A stretch of DNA of 64,000 nt. Origin: CAVPUA01 sp963708805 (lineage in GTDB: Bacteria; Actinomycetota; Actinomycetes; Mycobacteriales; Jatrophihabitantaceae). The stretch is from assembly GCA_963708805.1 (NCBI GenBank), contig CAVPUA010000001.1, positions 186,001 to 250,000 of the forward strand. Direction: 5' to 3'. This document shows, in pieces, positions 1 to 9,176 of this stretch. The notes under the pieces are model-generated. The model made no database searches and had not been told where the DNA came from. It worked only from the letters and a program-made list of their open reading frames with translations. Each line of letters starts with the position of its first letter. The first letter of the stretch is position 1. A program made the position numbers and the translations under genes.

Positions 1-316
1 GGGTCGCTTCGTAGTAGACGGAGACCTGTTGTCCGACGTGGTAGTTGTCCACATCGCCGCCCAGATCGACGTGTTCGACGAAGGTTTGGGTCCCGGCTCG
101 ATACCTGACCATGGCATAACCAGAGGATCGGCCGGTGTCCGGGCTGAGCCTGGTGACGGTGCCCGTGGTGTGGACGCCGGAGTCGCGAAGAGTGTCGCTG
201 GCATCGGAGTAGTAGTTCGCGAGAAACACGAACGCCGCGAGGAGGATCAGCCCACTCGCCAGGGCGGCGGCGCCCCAACGCCAATCACGCCGGCGGCGCA
301 CCCGGTACTGACGCAT
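1..316 (-). CDS. DUF3592-like membrane protein, C-terminus cut by window edge
   Basis: The reverse strand from an ATG at 316 encodes an Arg-rich start, one hydrophobic segment at about residues 15-34, and then a beta-rich extracytoplasmic part with the phrase YHVGQQVSVYYEA typical of DUF3592 proteins (GxxVxVxYxP). The product runs off the window start, so about 105 residues are visible. A GAGGAC stretch just before the ATG may serve as ribosome-binding site. The function of the family is not known; it is usually a small membrane-anchored domain. The neighbouring gene at 678 is divergent. Confidence 0.6.
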   Translation of the reverse strand, partial: MRQYRVRRRRDWRWGAAALASGLILLAAFVFLANYYSDASDTLRDSGVHTTGTVTRLSPDTGRSSGYAMVRYRAGTQTFVEHVDLGGDVDNYHVGQQVSVYYEAT

Positions 317-677
317 GTCCTCTGCAACGTGAGAGTAAGCGTCAGGTGCCAGAGCTGGCGGCGGTCCGATCGGCACAGCTAAGTATAATCCATGTAAAGC
401 CGGCGCAAATCAACGCGCAATCCCCTGCGTGGGGCCTTCGCATGGTGGTGCCTACCGATCCAACTGAGTGACACGGCCCTACGAACGCTCCGTGGGCACC
501 GCGATCTCGTCGCGAGCATCGCGATACGTCTTGTTCACCTGTAGTACGAGAACCGGTCAGTCGGTCGTCACCGTAGCGGCATGAGTTCCCCTTTAAGGTC
601 GGCTGGGTTCGATCGCCGAACGGCGAACCGATCAAGGACAGCAGGGGAAGTCGTGGCTGCAGCACGCGCGCGACATC
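317..677. other. Divergent intergenic region, no gene seen
   Basis: About 360 bases between the divergent DUF3592-like gene and the secreted multidomain gene. I see no convincing ORF on either strand; reading frames here are short or compositionally shadow-like. The stretch must hold the promoters of both flanking genes. A purine-rich CAGGGGAAG at 642-650 is a plausible Shine-Dalgarno sequence for the rightward gene. Confidence 0.4.
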
Positions 678-3600
678 GTGAACAAGAAGTCCGGATCACT
701 GGTCGCCGTCGCGGCGCTGACCGCGGGGCTGTTGATCGCCGTCCCCAGCGCCGCCACCCGCTGGCTCCGGCTGATCTTGTCATCACCGAGCTTGCGTATG
801 GCGGCAATGCTGCCTACACCGGTGACGGCGGTGACGGTGAGTACGTCGAGCTGACCAACATCGGTGGTGCTGCTCAGGACGTGAGTGGCTGGTTCTTCGA
901 TTCGAGCAGCAGCGCCACGATCAGCGCGCCGTCGCCGACGGCGGGTCTGTCGTTGGCGACGCTGGCCGACGGTTCGGGGACGAACACGGTCGGTCGCGCC
1001 GGGTGAGTCGGTGATCATCACCGATCTGACGCCGGCCGACTTCCGCACCGAGTGGGGTCTGAAGCCGTCGGTGAAGGTCATCAACGACGGCTCGTTCACC
1101 TTGAAGAAGTCCGGCAGCGTCTACATCTCCAACGGCACGGCCGTGCTGGATCAGGTCTCCTATGACCTGACTGCCGGGCAAGGGTGTGTCGGCGTGGGTG
1201 TCGGCGGCGAACGTGGCCGATCAGCAGACCGCCGGCGGTTCGACGTTCTCGTTCGCTTCGCGCGACCGGCACCTCGAACGGGGCTGGACCATCTCCACGG
1301 TCGGTGACTCGGAAGGGTCCTGGAACTCGGCCAGCGGCTCAACCAAGTCGGTCGGTTCGCCGGCCGCCTCCACCCTGGGCACCTCCACGCCCGGCAGCGT
1401 GCGCGTCTCGGCCCTCTCCGTGGCCGGTGGCGCCAACCAGAACGGCACCGTCGGCAAGGCCTTCTCGTTCACCGGTCTGAGCGCCTCGGGCGGCACGGCC
1501 CCCTACACCTGGAGCGCTCCGGCTCTCAGCGGCACCGGCCTGAGCATCGACCCGACGACCGGCGCCATCACCGGTACGCCCACCGCCGCCGGCCCCATCA
1601 ACGTGACGGCGACCGTCACCGACAGCGCGAGCCGAGCGCGTCGGCCAGCACCACGTTCACCATCACGATCGGCTCGGGCATCGACCCGAACTCGGCCAAC
1701 ATCGTGATCAACGAGGTCACCTCCGACAACAACGACAACCCCGAGCTCACCTCGAAACTGCCGCCCGCGCTCTACGCCGCGCTCAACACGGCGCCCAACT
1801 CGGCCAGCGATCTCGTCGAGCTCTACAACAAGGGCGACCAGGCCGTCGACATCACCGGCTGGAAGCAGATCGACAGCCACGCCGCGAGCAACGCCACGGA
1901 CTTCTCGGGCCGGGTCTTCGACGTCAACGGCAACAAGATCACCAGCATCCCGGCGCACGGGTACGGCGTCTTCCAATCCGGCCAGGGGCTCGGCAGCGGC
2001 GGCGACGCGGTGAAGATCTACCTGCCCGACGGCACCCTGGTCGACTCGGTCACCTTCACCGCCGCTCAGGCCGGCTACGACGAGAGCGTGGACCCCGAGG
2101 GCAACGGCCCCGAGGCCAGCACCGAGATCTATCACGCGATCGCCCGCTGCCCCGATGGCGCCGGCGCGGTCAACACCAACACCAACGACCCGACCACCTC
2201 GTGGTACAGCGTCAAGGTGGCCTCGTTCGGCTCGTCGAACGACTCGTCCTGTGACACCTCGACCGACCCCACCGCCGCGGTGCAGTACTACAACCAGCAG
2301 CCGCCGACCGGCCTGCCCAGCACGTGCTCGCCCAGCGCTCCGTCGGGCAGCGACAGCATCTCCGTCCCGGACGCGGTGGCCTGGCCCACCAGCGACGGCG
2401 TGACGACGGTCGACAACCAGTGCGAGTTCATCACGCCCCAGGACCCGACCGGAAACGACATGAGTTCGCTGGTCTTCAGCAGCGACGGCAGCGTGCTGTG
2501 GGGCGCGCAGAACAAGAACCACGTCTGGAAGCTGGTCAAGGATCCGACCACGGGCAAGTACCTGCCGGCCACCGACAACGACTGGGGCAACGGCAAGGGC
2601 ATCACCTTCACCGGCACCGACCCCAACGCCAGCCAGCCCGACGACGAGGGCCTGACGGTCGGCGGCAACGGCGACCTGTTCGTCACCTCGGAGCGCGACA
2701 ACCAGAACAGCAACGTCTCCAAGGACGAGGTGCTGGAATACGACCCCAACGCCTCGGGCACCACGCTCGCGCCGGTGCAGCAGTGGGATCTCACCTCGGA
2801 GTTCGTGCCGTCGGTCATCGCGGCCACCGGTGACGATTCCAACCTCGGCTTCGAGGGGGTGACCTACGTGCCGGACTCGTACCTGACCGCGCACAACTTC
2901 CACGACCAGAACCTGAACAAGACCTACAACCCGGCCGACTACCCGTTGCACGGCTCGGGGCTGTACTTCCTCGGCCTCGAGAAGAACGGTCACGTGTACG
3001 CCTACGCGCTCAACTCGGACGGCACCTTCCAGCGCGTGGCCGACATCGACACCGGCATCGACGGCACCAGTGCCATCGCCGATCTGCAGTTCAACGCCGA
3101 CGACCAGGGAATCTGGATCGACTTGCGACAACGACTGCGGCGTGGTCGACAGCCTGCTGCGCATCGACGCCCACGGCAACTTCGTCCGCGTGGTGAGCTA
3201 CGACCGTCCGGCCGGGCTGCCCGACGACAACCTGGAGGGCTTCGCCATCGCCCCGGCCTCGACCGCGGTCAATGGCAAGCGCGAGGTCGTGTGGTCGGAT
3301 GACGGCATCTACGGCGAGGGCAATGCGTGGAACGCCACCCACACCGGCAACGTCGCCTCGGCTGACTGGGGACACGCCCTGTACAGCGGCACCATCGGGC
3401 TGAGCGTTGTTCCGGACCTGCCCGACCTGACGCCGCCGACGATCACCTTCTCCGGCAACGCCGGGACGTACGGGGTGCTCGGCACGGTCGCGATCACGGC
3501 GACGGCGACCGACAGCGGCTCGGGCGTGGCCTCCTTCGTCTGGACGAACGTGAACGCCCCGGCCTACTCCTTCGGCCCCGGCAGCCACACGCTGACGGCC

Positions 3601-3927
3601 ACGGCGACCGACAAGGCCGGCAACACCACGACCGCGACGACGACGTTCACGGTGACGGTGACCCCGGCCGACCTGTCCACGCTGACGACCCAATTCGTGC
3701 AGGGTTCGGCGAAGTACAAGTCGTCGAACGTCCTGACCAAGCTCGTCGTCAGCGTGCTGGTCAGCGCGGTGACCTCGATCGAGTTGCAGCTGACCCCGAA
3801 GGTCTCGCCCGCGGCGAAGGCCGCGCTGCTCAAGGCCTACGCCTCGTCGGTGCAGACACTCGTCTCGGGTGGCTGGCTCACCGCGAGCCAGGCAGCGACC
3901 CTGATCGGCCTGGCGGGCGCGCTCTAG
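678..3927 (+). CDS. Secreted multidomain protein (lamin-tail, Ig-like, phytase-esterase-like), frameshifted
   Basis: A long exported protein pieced together across about five single-base frame changes (near 765, 1000, 1175, 1630 and 3115). From a GTG at 678 it begins with a signal peptide (VNKKSGSLVAVAALTAGLL). It continues with a lamin-tail-type domain (DLVITELAYGG, GEYVELTNIG), a putative-Ig segment (TGLSIDPTTGAITGTPT) and a second lamin-tail domain (IVINEVTSDN, DLVELYNKGD). A roughly 350-residue beta-propeller-like region resembles the esterase-like domain of phytase (DDEGLTVGGNGDLFVTSE, NLGFEGVTYVPD). It ends with an Ig-like repeat and a C-terminal helical FIMAH-like segment. It is likely an extracellular nuclease/phosphatase-type or adhesive protein; the exact activity is unknown. 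The start is uncertain: the best RBS (642-650) sits nearer a GTG at 652 in another frame. Its stop overlaps the convergent M20 gene in the sequence CTAG. Confidence 0.7.
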
Positions 3928-5114
3928 TTGTGCGGCTGACGTTGGTCGGTGACGGGCTCACCTGCCAGCAACTGGAGCAGGCGGCAGTCGGCGGCGACGC
4001 CATCGAGGACTCCGGGGATGTCGGTCCACTCGTCCGCGGTTCCTCGGCCGTGGCCCCGGTTCGTGCCGTCGTGCACCACGCCATCCAGGCCCGCCGCGTA
4101 GGCCACGTTGACGTTCGACGAACTCCACGCGCGAAGGATCGGCTCCCGCCCGACTTCACGGATGGCGGTGGCCAGCGCGCGCACGAGGCGGTGCTCGCGG
4201 CCGCCCTCGAGGGTGATCGCCGGCTGCCGCTCGCCGTCGCGGAAGCGCACGTCGACACCGGCCTGGGCGGCAGCGGTCCGGGCGGCCGCCTTCGTGGCGG
4301 CCTCGACCTCAGTGAGGATCAGGGCGTCAGTACTGCGCAGGTCCACCCCAACCGTGCCCACGGCGGGGGAGTGATTGAAGACGGTGCCGGCGTGAATGCC
4401 GTTGACGCGGCGCACGGTGAGCGGATCGGCGTCGAACGGCGGCCCGTGCGGCGGGAAGGGGTCGGCATCCAGCGCGGTGATGAAGCGACCTATCGCATCG
4501 GGCACTTCGGAGATGCCGCCGTAGAGCGTGTGCCTCGGCTCGGCGATGAAGTCGATCTCCAGTCCGGCGAACCCGATGGCGTTCCAACTGACGGTCCCCA
4601 CGCCGCCCATCAGGTCGATCACCGAGCCAAGATCATGGCCGCGCTCCTCGACGAGGGTGCGCACGCCGGTCAGTCCGGTCTCCTCGCCGAGCACCCAGGC
4701 GATCGTCAGCTGTCGCCACGGCCGCGCCCCGGCGAGCACGAAGCGAAGGATCGACAGCGCACTGGCATCCGACGACGTCGTCTCGGTCGCGGGGCCGACT
4801 AATCGGTCGCCGTCGCGGAACAGCACGGTGCTGGCGGCGCGGTGGTCGGCGACGGTGCCGAGGTCGTCCATGGTGGCCAGGAACGTCAGGTTCTCGCCGT
4901 CGGGATCGTCACCGGCGATCGTCGTGACGACATTCCCGGCGCTGTCGAAATCCGCGTTGTGCGCGCCGCTCGCGACGGCCAGTGCCGCGATCAACTCGGC
5001 CCGTCGACGTTCACCCCCCTCGGGCGCGGGGATCAGCGCGATCCGTCCCCACTCCTCGATCAGTCGCTCGCTGTCGGCCCGGACGAAATCGCGTGCATCA
5101 ATCACCCCACCCAT
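3924..5114 (-). CDS. M20-family metallohydrolase with altered metal site
   Basis: A 396-residue cytoplasmic protein with the layout of M20/M28 zinc peptidases and amidohydrolases. The catalytic Glu pair is clear in GEETG (residues 143-147), and a C-terminal G-x-H type segment (THRGHGRG-like region, residues 350-360) follows. The first metal motif, normally HxD, reads T81-M82-D83, so the metal-binding His is replaced by Thr. D116 may still serve as bridging ligand. The substrate cannot be named; peptide, acyl-amino acid or carbamoyl compounds are the family range. The start ATG at 5114 gives a normal N-terminus. It is convergent with the secreted protein gene and shares the CTAG stop overlap. 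Confidence 0.7.
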   Translation of the reverse strand: MGGVIDARDFVRADSERLIEEWGRIALIPAPEGGERRRAELIAALAVASGAHNADFDSAGNVVTTIAGDDPDGENLTFLATMDDLGTVADHRAASTVLFRDGDRLVGPATETTSSDASALSILRFVLAGARPWRQLTIAWVLGEETGLTGVRTLVEERGHDLGSVIDLMGGVGTVSWNAIGFAGLEIDFIAEPRHTLYGGISEVPDAIGRFITALDADPFPPHGPPFDADPLTVRRVNGIHAGTVFNHSPAVGTVGVDLRSTDALILTEVEAATKAAARTAAAQAGVDVRFRDGERQPAITLEGGREHRLVRALATAIREVGREPILRAWSSSNVNVAYAAGLDGVVHDGTNRGHGRGTADEWTDIPGVLDGVAADCRLLQLLAGEPVTDQRQPHN

Positions 5115-5301
5115 TCAACTCGGGCCACCGACGCCGGGCCACGCCGCCTGTTTCACAGCTGTCTTACAGGTCGATCGCTATCTTGCGGGAAGCCGAACTC
5201 CGCGCCTTGCGAGTTCGGCCTATCGCTTCTTCGGGGAGTTGCGATGAAGGATTTTTGTGACCCCTCGCGAGCGTATTCATTTCGGGGGAAGGAACAAAGC
5301 A

Positions 5302-6066
5302 ATGCGCAAAGATGTGAAGGCATTTGCCGTGCTGGCAAGCGCCGCGGCAATCGTGTTGTCCGGCGTCGCGGCTGCGTCGTCGGCCAGCGCGGCGCCAGCG
5401 GCGTACACCTGCACCGGCGGTGACATTCCGTCCGGAAGCTACTCGAGCGTCACGGTCACGGGCCCGTGCGACGTCCCGGATGGGGCGGTGGTCAGCGTGT
5501 CCGGCAACGTCTACGTCCGACCCGATGCCGTGCTCGACGCACAGAGCGCGCCGTCGACGATCACCGTCGGAGGTAGCGTCATCGCGTCGAGTGGTTCGCT
5601 GCTCGGCCTGGGTTGCCAGCCGGACGGCGCCCACGCGGGACACGCATGCACCATCGACCCGGACGGCAGTTCCACCGTCACCATCAAGGGGAATGTGAGC
5701 GCCGCCGGCGCCGACACTGTTCTGCTCAATGGCATCACGGTCAAGGGGAACGTCACGCTGGCCGGTGGCGGCGGCGAGAATCCCTGGACGGTCAAGAACG
5801 ACACGATCAAGGGCAACGTCACGATCATCGGGGTGACGACTGAGTGGGTCGGCGTGCTCTTCAACAGCATCGGCGGCAACGTCACGCTGGCCGGCATCAC
5901 CGAGACCGACACCGACCCGGACCCCGCCGTCGAGATCGTGGTGAACACGATCGGCGGGAACCTCACGTGCTTCGGACTCGTGCCACGCGCGGACGGCGGC
6001 TTCATCCCCGGCGAGGTCAACACGGTGGCCGGTCACGCGATCGGTCAGTGCGCGTCCCTCGTCTGA
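5302..6066 (+). CDS. Secreted beta-repeat protein with GNVT repeats
   Basis: The ATG at 5302 is chosen because a strong purine tract (GGGGGAAGGAA, 5284-5293) precedes it. The product is about 254 residues. A signal peptide with hydrophobic core (VLASAAAIVLSG) ends in an A-S-A-S-A-A-P cleavage region. The mature part repeats a short unit of the type (T/S)I-x-GN-V/L-T: VKGNVTLAG, IKGNVTIIG, IGGNVTLAG, IGGNLTCFG, spaced about 20-25 residues. This periodicity suggests a right-handed beta-helix or bactofilin-like stack. Four or more Cys residues may form disulfides. It is monocistronic, ending at a strong hairpin terminator. Function unknown; a cell-surface structural role is an inference. Confidence 0.7.
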   Translation: MRKDVKAFAVLASAAAIVLSGVAAASSASAAPAAYTCTGGDIPSGSYSSVTVTGPCDVPDGAVVSVSGNVYVRPDAVLDAQSAPSTITVGGSVIASSGSLLGLGCQPDGAHAGHACTIDPDGSSTVTIKGNVSAAGADTVLLNGITVKGNVTLAGGGGENPWTVKNDTIKGNVTIIGVTTEWVGVLFNSIGGNVTLAGITETDTDPDPAVEIVVNTIGGNLTCFGLVPRADGGFIPGEVNTVAGHAIGQCASLV

Positions 6067-6083
6067 GCTGGTCGGCGGCGCGA

Positions 6084-6125
6084 CGTCCGCTACCTCACCC
6101 CACCTGCGGGGTGAGGTAGCGGACG
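6084..6125. terminator. Perfect 18-bp hairpin, bidirectional terminator
   Basis: Arms at 6084-6101 and 6108-6125 are perfect inverted complements with a 6-base loop (ACCTGC). It lies between the convergent secreted protein gene (ends 6066) and HNH gene (ends 6145), so it can end transcripts from both sides. No long T-run follows, as is common in actinobacteria. Confidence 0.8.
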
Positions 6126-6144
6126 GACGACCTGCACTCGTGGC

Positions 6145-6597
6145 TCAGCGGCGAGCAGCGGTGAGCGCGACCATGAACTGGCCGCCGCCCGGCTCGATGC
6201 TGGTGGTCACCTCCAGTTCGGGAGCCAGCCGGCTCAACCGTTCGACCAGCCAGTCGGCGGTCTCGTCGGCATCGGCCCGGCTCGGGCAGCGGGCCACGAC
6301 TTCGCGGCCGCCTTTACGTCCCAACCGCTCGACGACACCGATGAGCGGAGCCGGATCGGCGACGAAAAGCCGCGACGGCCACGGCACGACTGCCTTGACC
6401 GCCCCCTTGCGGGTATTGCACCCGCGATGGGCCAATCGCTCGATCGCGCCACTCTTGCCTTTGGCCGCCTTGGCGGTCGTCAGCCCGTCGACGCTCGGTC
6501 CGCGGTCATCGTTCACCGACATTTGCGGATCGACCGGCTGGTCGCAGAGCCAGCACCGCCAGCCGTCTCGCTCGGCCACCTCGTCGAGGCGGCTCAT
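6145..6597 (-). CDS. HNH endonuclease-like small protein
   Basis: A 150-residue protein with an N-terminal HNH-type zinc finger: C-x2-C (residues 15-18, CWLC) and a later LAHRGCNTRKG (about residues 55-65), which supplies His, Cys and Asn of the fold. The second half (residues 70-150) is an alpha/beta segment with no motif I recognise. HNH proteins nick or cut DNA, but many small ones in actinobacteria are uncharacterised. ATG at 6597; no obvious operon partner. Confidence 0.65.
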   Translation of the reverse strand: MSRLDEVAERDGWRCWLCDQPVDPQMSVNDDRGPSVDGLTTAKAAKGKSGAIERLAHRGCNTRKGAVKAVVPWPSRLFVADPAPLIGVVERLGRKGGREVVARCPSRADADETADWLVERLSRLAPELEVTTSIEPGGGQFMVALTAARR

Positions 6598-6713
6598 CGG
6601 CGGGTGACGCGCGCGGTGGCTGTGATCACGACGCCCACGCTAGCGCGAGGAGAGTCAGTCGGTTAGCGACCTTGGTGAGATGGGATTGACGCGCACGCCA
6701 CCGTCGTCCGGCC

Positions 6714-7151
6714 TCAGCTCCTCTTGAGTTCCTCGGCGAACATCACGATGATCCCGCTGGGGCCGCGAACATAGGCGAGTTTGTAGACGTCCTCGTAGGT
6801 CGCTACGCCGCGCAGCGGGTGACAATCGTGCCTCGCGGCGATCGCGAGAGCTTCGTCGATGTCGTCGACCGAGAAGGCGACGCGGTGCATGCCGATCTCG
6901 TTGGGTCGGGTGGGCGCGGTCTCGATCGCCTCGGGGTGGATGTACTCGAACAGTTCGAGGCGACCGTTGCCGTCCGTCGTCTGGAGCATCGCGATCTTGG
7001 CCTGGTTGCCGTCGAGACCGACGGCGGTGTCGGCCCACTCTCCACTGACCGTGTCCCGGCCCATGACGCTGAGCCCGAGGTCGGTGAAGAAGGCGATGGC
7101 CGCCTCGAGATCGCGCACGGCGATGCCGACGTTCTCGAACGTGATGCGCAT
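6714..7151 (-). CDS. VOC-family (glyoxalase/bleomycin-resistance fold) protein
   Basis: A single-domain VOC protein of about 145 residues. It starts with the typical first strand (MRITFENVGIAV) followed by DLEAAIAFF, and the second half carries the matching strand GMHRVAFSVDD and the closing GPSGIIVMFAEEL. Metal ligands are plausible at the first-strand region, H of the second strand and E of FAEEL. The substrate is not predictable; methylmalonyl-CoA epimerase or ring-cleavage-type enzymes share the fold. A longer GTG start at 7160 is possible; the ATG at 7151 is preferred by family N-termini. Confidence 0.75.
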   Translation of the reverse strand: MRITFENVGIAVRDLEAAIAFFTDLGLSVMGRDTVSGEWADTAVGLDGNQAKIAMLQTTDGNGRLELFEYIHPEAIETAPTRPNEIGMHRVAFSVDDIDEALAIAARHDCHPLRGVATYEDVYKLAYVRGPSGIIVMFAEELKRS

Positions 7152-7169
7152 GCGACGCACGCTACCGAG

Positions 7170-8120
7170 TCAGCGCTTTTCGCCGCGGTGGTGTCGGCGC
7201 AGCTCCTCGTGCAGGGCTTGGGCGCGGGCGGCCGGGATGGTGCGGCCCTGTTCGACGAGCTCGGACGGCAGGGGTTGGGGAGTCGGCATCAGCGTCGCCC
7301 ACGGATCCGTCTCACCCAGCAGGGCCGGCGCGGTGCGCAGCGTGAAGTCGCCCGGAGTCACGTCGGCCAGATCGGACCACGGGACTGGGAATGACACCGG
7401 CGTGCCCGGCCGCAGCCGTGGGCTGTAGACGGCGGCGACGCTGCCACCGCCGGCGCGCGTCGAGTCGAGAAAGACCTTGCCCTCGCGATCAGCCTTGATG
7501 AACGCCGTGGTGGCGAGGGCGGGATCCAGCGCCTCGGCCCGCACCGCCAGGGCGCGCGTGGCCAGGGCCACCTCCTCGGTGCTCGCCCCGGTCACCGGCA
7601 CGAAGATGTGCACGCCTTTCGAGCCGCTGGTCTTGACGGCCGCGGCCAAACCGATCTCGGCGAGCGCGTGGCGGACCAGCTCGGCCGCCGCGACGACGGC
7701 GCGGAAGTGGCTGCCGTCGGGCGGGTCGAGGTCGAGCACCAGATGCGTCGGGGCATCGGCGTCGGTAATCCGATAGAGGGTCGGATGGAACTCGATGGCG
7801 CGTTGATTGGCCAACCACAACAAGGTCCGGCGGTCGTTGCAGAGCGCGTACGCGATCTCCCGCTTCGATGCCGCTGACCAGACGGAGGTGGTGGCGACCC
7901 AATCGGGCGTGTACTTCGGCACGTTCTTCTGCATGAACGGCTTCTGGCCGCGGAGCGCTCGAATCACCGACAACGGCCGATCGCTGAGCGCGCCGATCAG
8001 CTGTGGATGGAGCGCATCCAGGTACTCGACGAGGTCCCGCTTGGTCGCCTCGGCGCCGTCGAACAGCGACTCGTCGAGATTCGTCAGGACGACATCGGCG
8101 CGGGTCTCACTCGTCGGCAT
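7170..8120 (-). CDS. Stand-alone LigD-type primase-polymerase (PolDom)
   Basis: A 316-residue archaeo-eukaryotic primase-type polymerase domain like the polymerase part of LigD, used in bacterial non-homologous end joining to fill gaps with ribo- or deoxynucleotides. Visible are the catalytic metal motif LDLDPPDG (about residues 120-127), the nucleotide-binding TSGSKGVHIFVPV, and conserved KADREGKVFLD. No ligase or nuclease domain is fused. The start is set at the ATG at 8120 (MPTSETRADVV); the in-frame extension to 8324 is low-quality sequence. No ku or ligD gene is adjacent in this window. Downstream spacing to the VOC gene is 18 bases, so co-transcription is possible. Confidence 0.85.
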   Translation of the reverse strand: MPTSETRADVVLTNLDESLFDGAEATKRDLVEYLDALHPQLIGALSDRPLSVIRALRGQKPFMQKNVPKYTPDWVATTSVWSAASKREIAYALCNDRRTLLWLANQRAIEFHPTLYRITDADAPTHLVLDLDPPDGSHFRAVVAAAELVRHALAEIGLAAAVKTSGSKGVHIFVPVTGASTEEVALATRALAVRAEALDPALATTAFIKADREGKVFLDSTRAGGGSVAAVYSPRLRPGTPVSFPVPWSDLADVTPGDFTLRTAPALLGETDPWATLMPTPQPLPSELVEQGRTIPAARAQALHEELRRHHRGEKR

Positions 8121-8337
8121 AAGACCATCTTGGCCCGCGGCCTTGGCGTCAGCGGATACCGCTGGCCCGTCGGATGAATGCGTCGTCCGCGCGGTCGGGC
8201 AGCCAGCGCCGCATGCAGCCGTCAGAGACGACCTGTCCGATGCCCCGCCGACCAATCGCCGGCCGCATCGCAGCGGTGGGTCGAGTTGGCCCTGTTCGGC
8301 ATCGCCGGCCCGCCGGCCGGACACCGGACGGTCCGGT

Positions 8338-9087
8338 TCAGACGGCGATACGTCCGCCGTCGACGGGCAGTACGGCGCCGTGGATGAAGCTGGCCTGGTC
8401 GGTGGCCAGGAAGGTGATGGCGGCGGCGATCTCCTCGGGTTGTCCGGGGCGGCCGGCCGGCCCGGCGGCCGCGAGCTCGTCGAGCGCTTCGCCCATCGGG
8501 ACGGTGCCTTCGGTGCGGGTGGGGCCGGGACTCACGGCGTTGACGCGCACGCCGGCGGGACCGAACTCGGCGGCCCACGACTTGGTCAGCAGGACGAGGG
8601 CGGCCTTGCTGGAGCCGTAGAGGCCCATTCCGTTCATGCCGAACTCCGCGACCATCGTCGTCACGTTCACGATCGCCCCGTGACCACGCTGGGCCATTGC
8701 GGGGGCGAGCGCGGCGACCAGCAGGTACGGCGCCTTGACGTTGACGGCGAACACTTCGTCGATTTGCTCGGCTGGGGTGTCGGCGGTGGCGCCGAAGGGG
8801 AAGATCGCGCCGCTGTTGACGAGGATGTCGACGTGCCCGCCCCCGACCTCGGTGGCCCGGGCGGCGAGTCGGCGCACGCTGTGCTCGTCGTCGAGGTCGG
8901 CGGCGATGAAGTCGGCGGTCCCGCCGGCGGCGCGGATGCCGGCGACGACGGCGTCACCGCGCGACTTGTCGCGGCCGGACACGAGGACGTGGGCGCCGAG
9001 GTCAGCCAGTTGGACGGCGGTGGCCTTGCCGATGCCACTGGTGGCGCCGGTGATCAAAGCGGTCGACCCGCTCAGGGTGGTGGTCAT
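8338..9087 (-). CDS. SDR-family oxidoreductase
   Basis: A classical short-chain dehydrogenase/reductase of 249 residues. It has the NAD(P)-binding TGATSGIG near the N-terminus, an NSGAI (NAG-type) motif, the catalytic YGSSK, and a late PGPTRTEGT. The usual catalytic Ser position before the YxxxK is occupied by a VTT stretch. The start is ATG 9087, with GAGAGGTT upstream. It is divergent from the TetR gene at 9177 and shares an operator region with repeated TGGAGT half-sites, so it is very probably repressed by that TetR protein. Substrate unknown (small alcohol/ketone). Confidence 0.85.
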   Translation of the reverse strand: MTTTLSGSTALITGATSGIGKATAVQLADLGAHVLVSGRDKSRGDAVVAGIRAAGGTADFIAADLDDEHSVRRLAARATEVGGGHVDILVNSGAIFPFGATADTPAEQIDEVFAVNVKAPYLLVAALAPAMAQRGHGAIVNVTTMVAEFGMNGMGLYGSSKAALVLLTKSWAAEFGPAGVRVNAVSPGPTRTEGTVPMGEALDELAAAGPAGRPGQPEEIAAAITFLATDQASFIHGAVLPVDGGRIAV

Positions 9088-9104
9088 GACAACCTCTCGA
9101 TTAG

Positions 9105-9175
9105 TGGAGCGAACACTCCAAAGCATGGCGAGAGAATTATGGAGTGTCAACTCCAAAAAGTCGGTAGACTGGAGT
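9105..9175. promoter_or_regulatory. TetR operator array (TGGAGT inverted repeats)
   Basis: In the 89-base divergent spacer between the SDR and TetR genes are two 6-4-6 inverted repeats, TGGAGC-GAAC-ACTCCA at 9105-9120 and the perfect TGGAGT-GTCA-ACTCCA at 9140-9155. A third half-site TGGAGT at 9170-9175 touches the TetR start. The repeat centres are 35 bases apart. This is the expected arrangement for a TetR protein repressing itself and the divergent SDR gene. Confidence 0.75.
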
Positions 9176-9176
9176 C

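Noticed and set aside
1503..3179. 558-aa reverse ORF opposite the secreted protein gene
   Set aside because: Shadow frame in high-GC DNA; composition (Val/Gly/Arg repeats) is not protein-like and the forward strand has clear domains.
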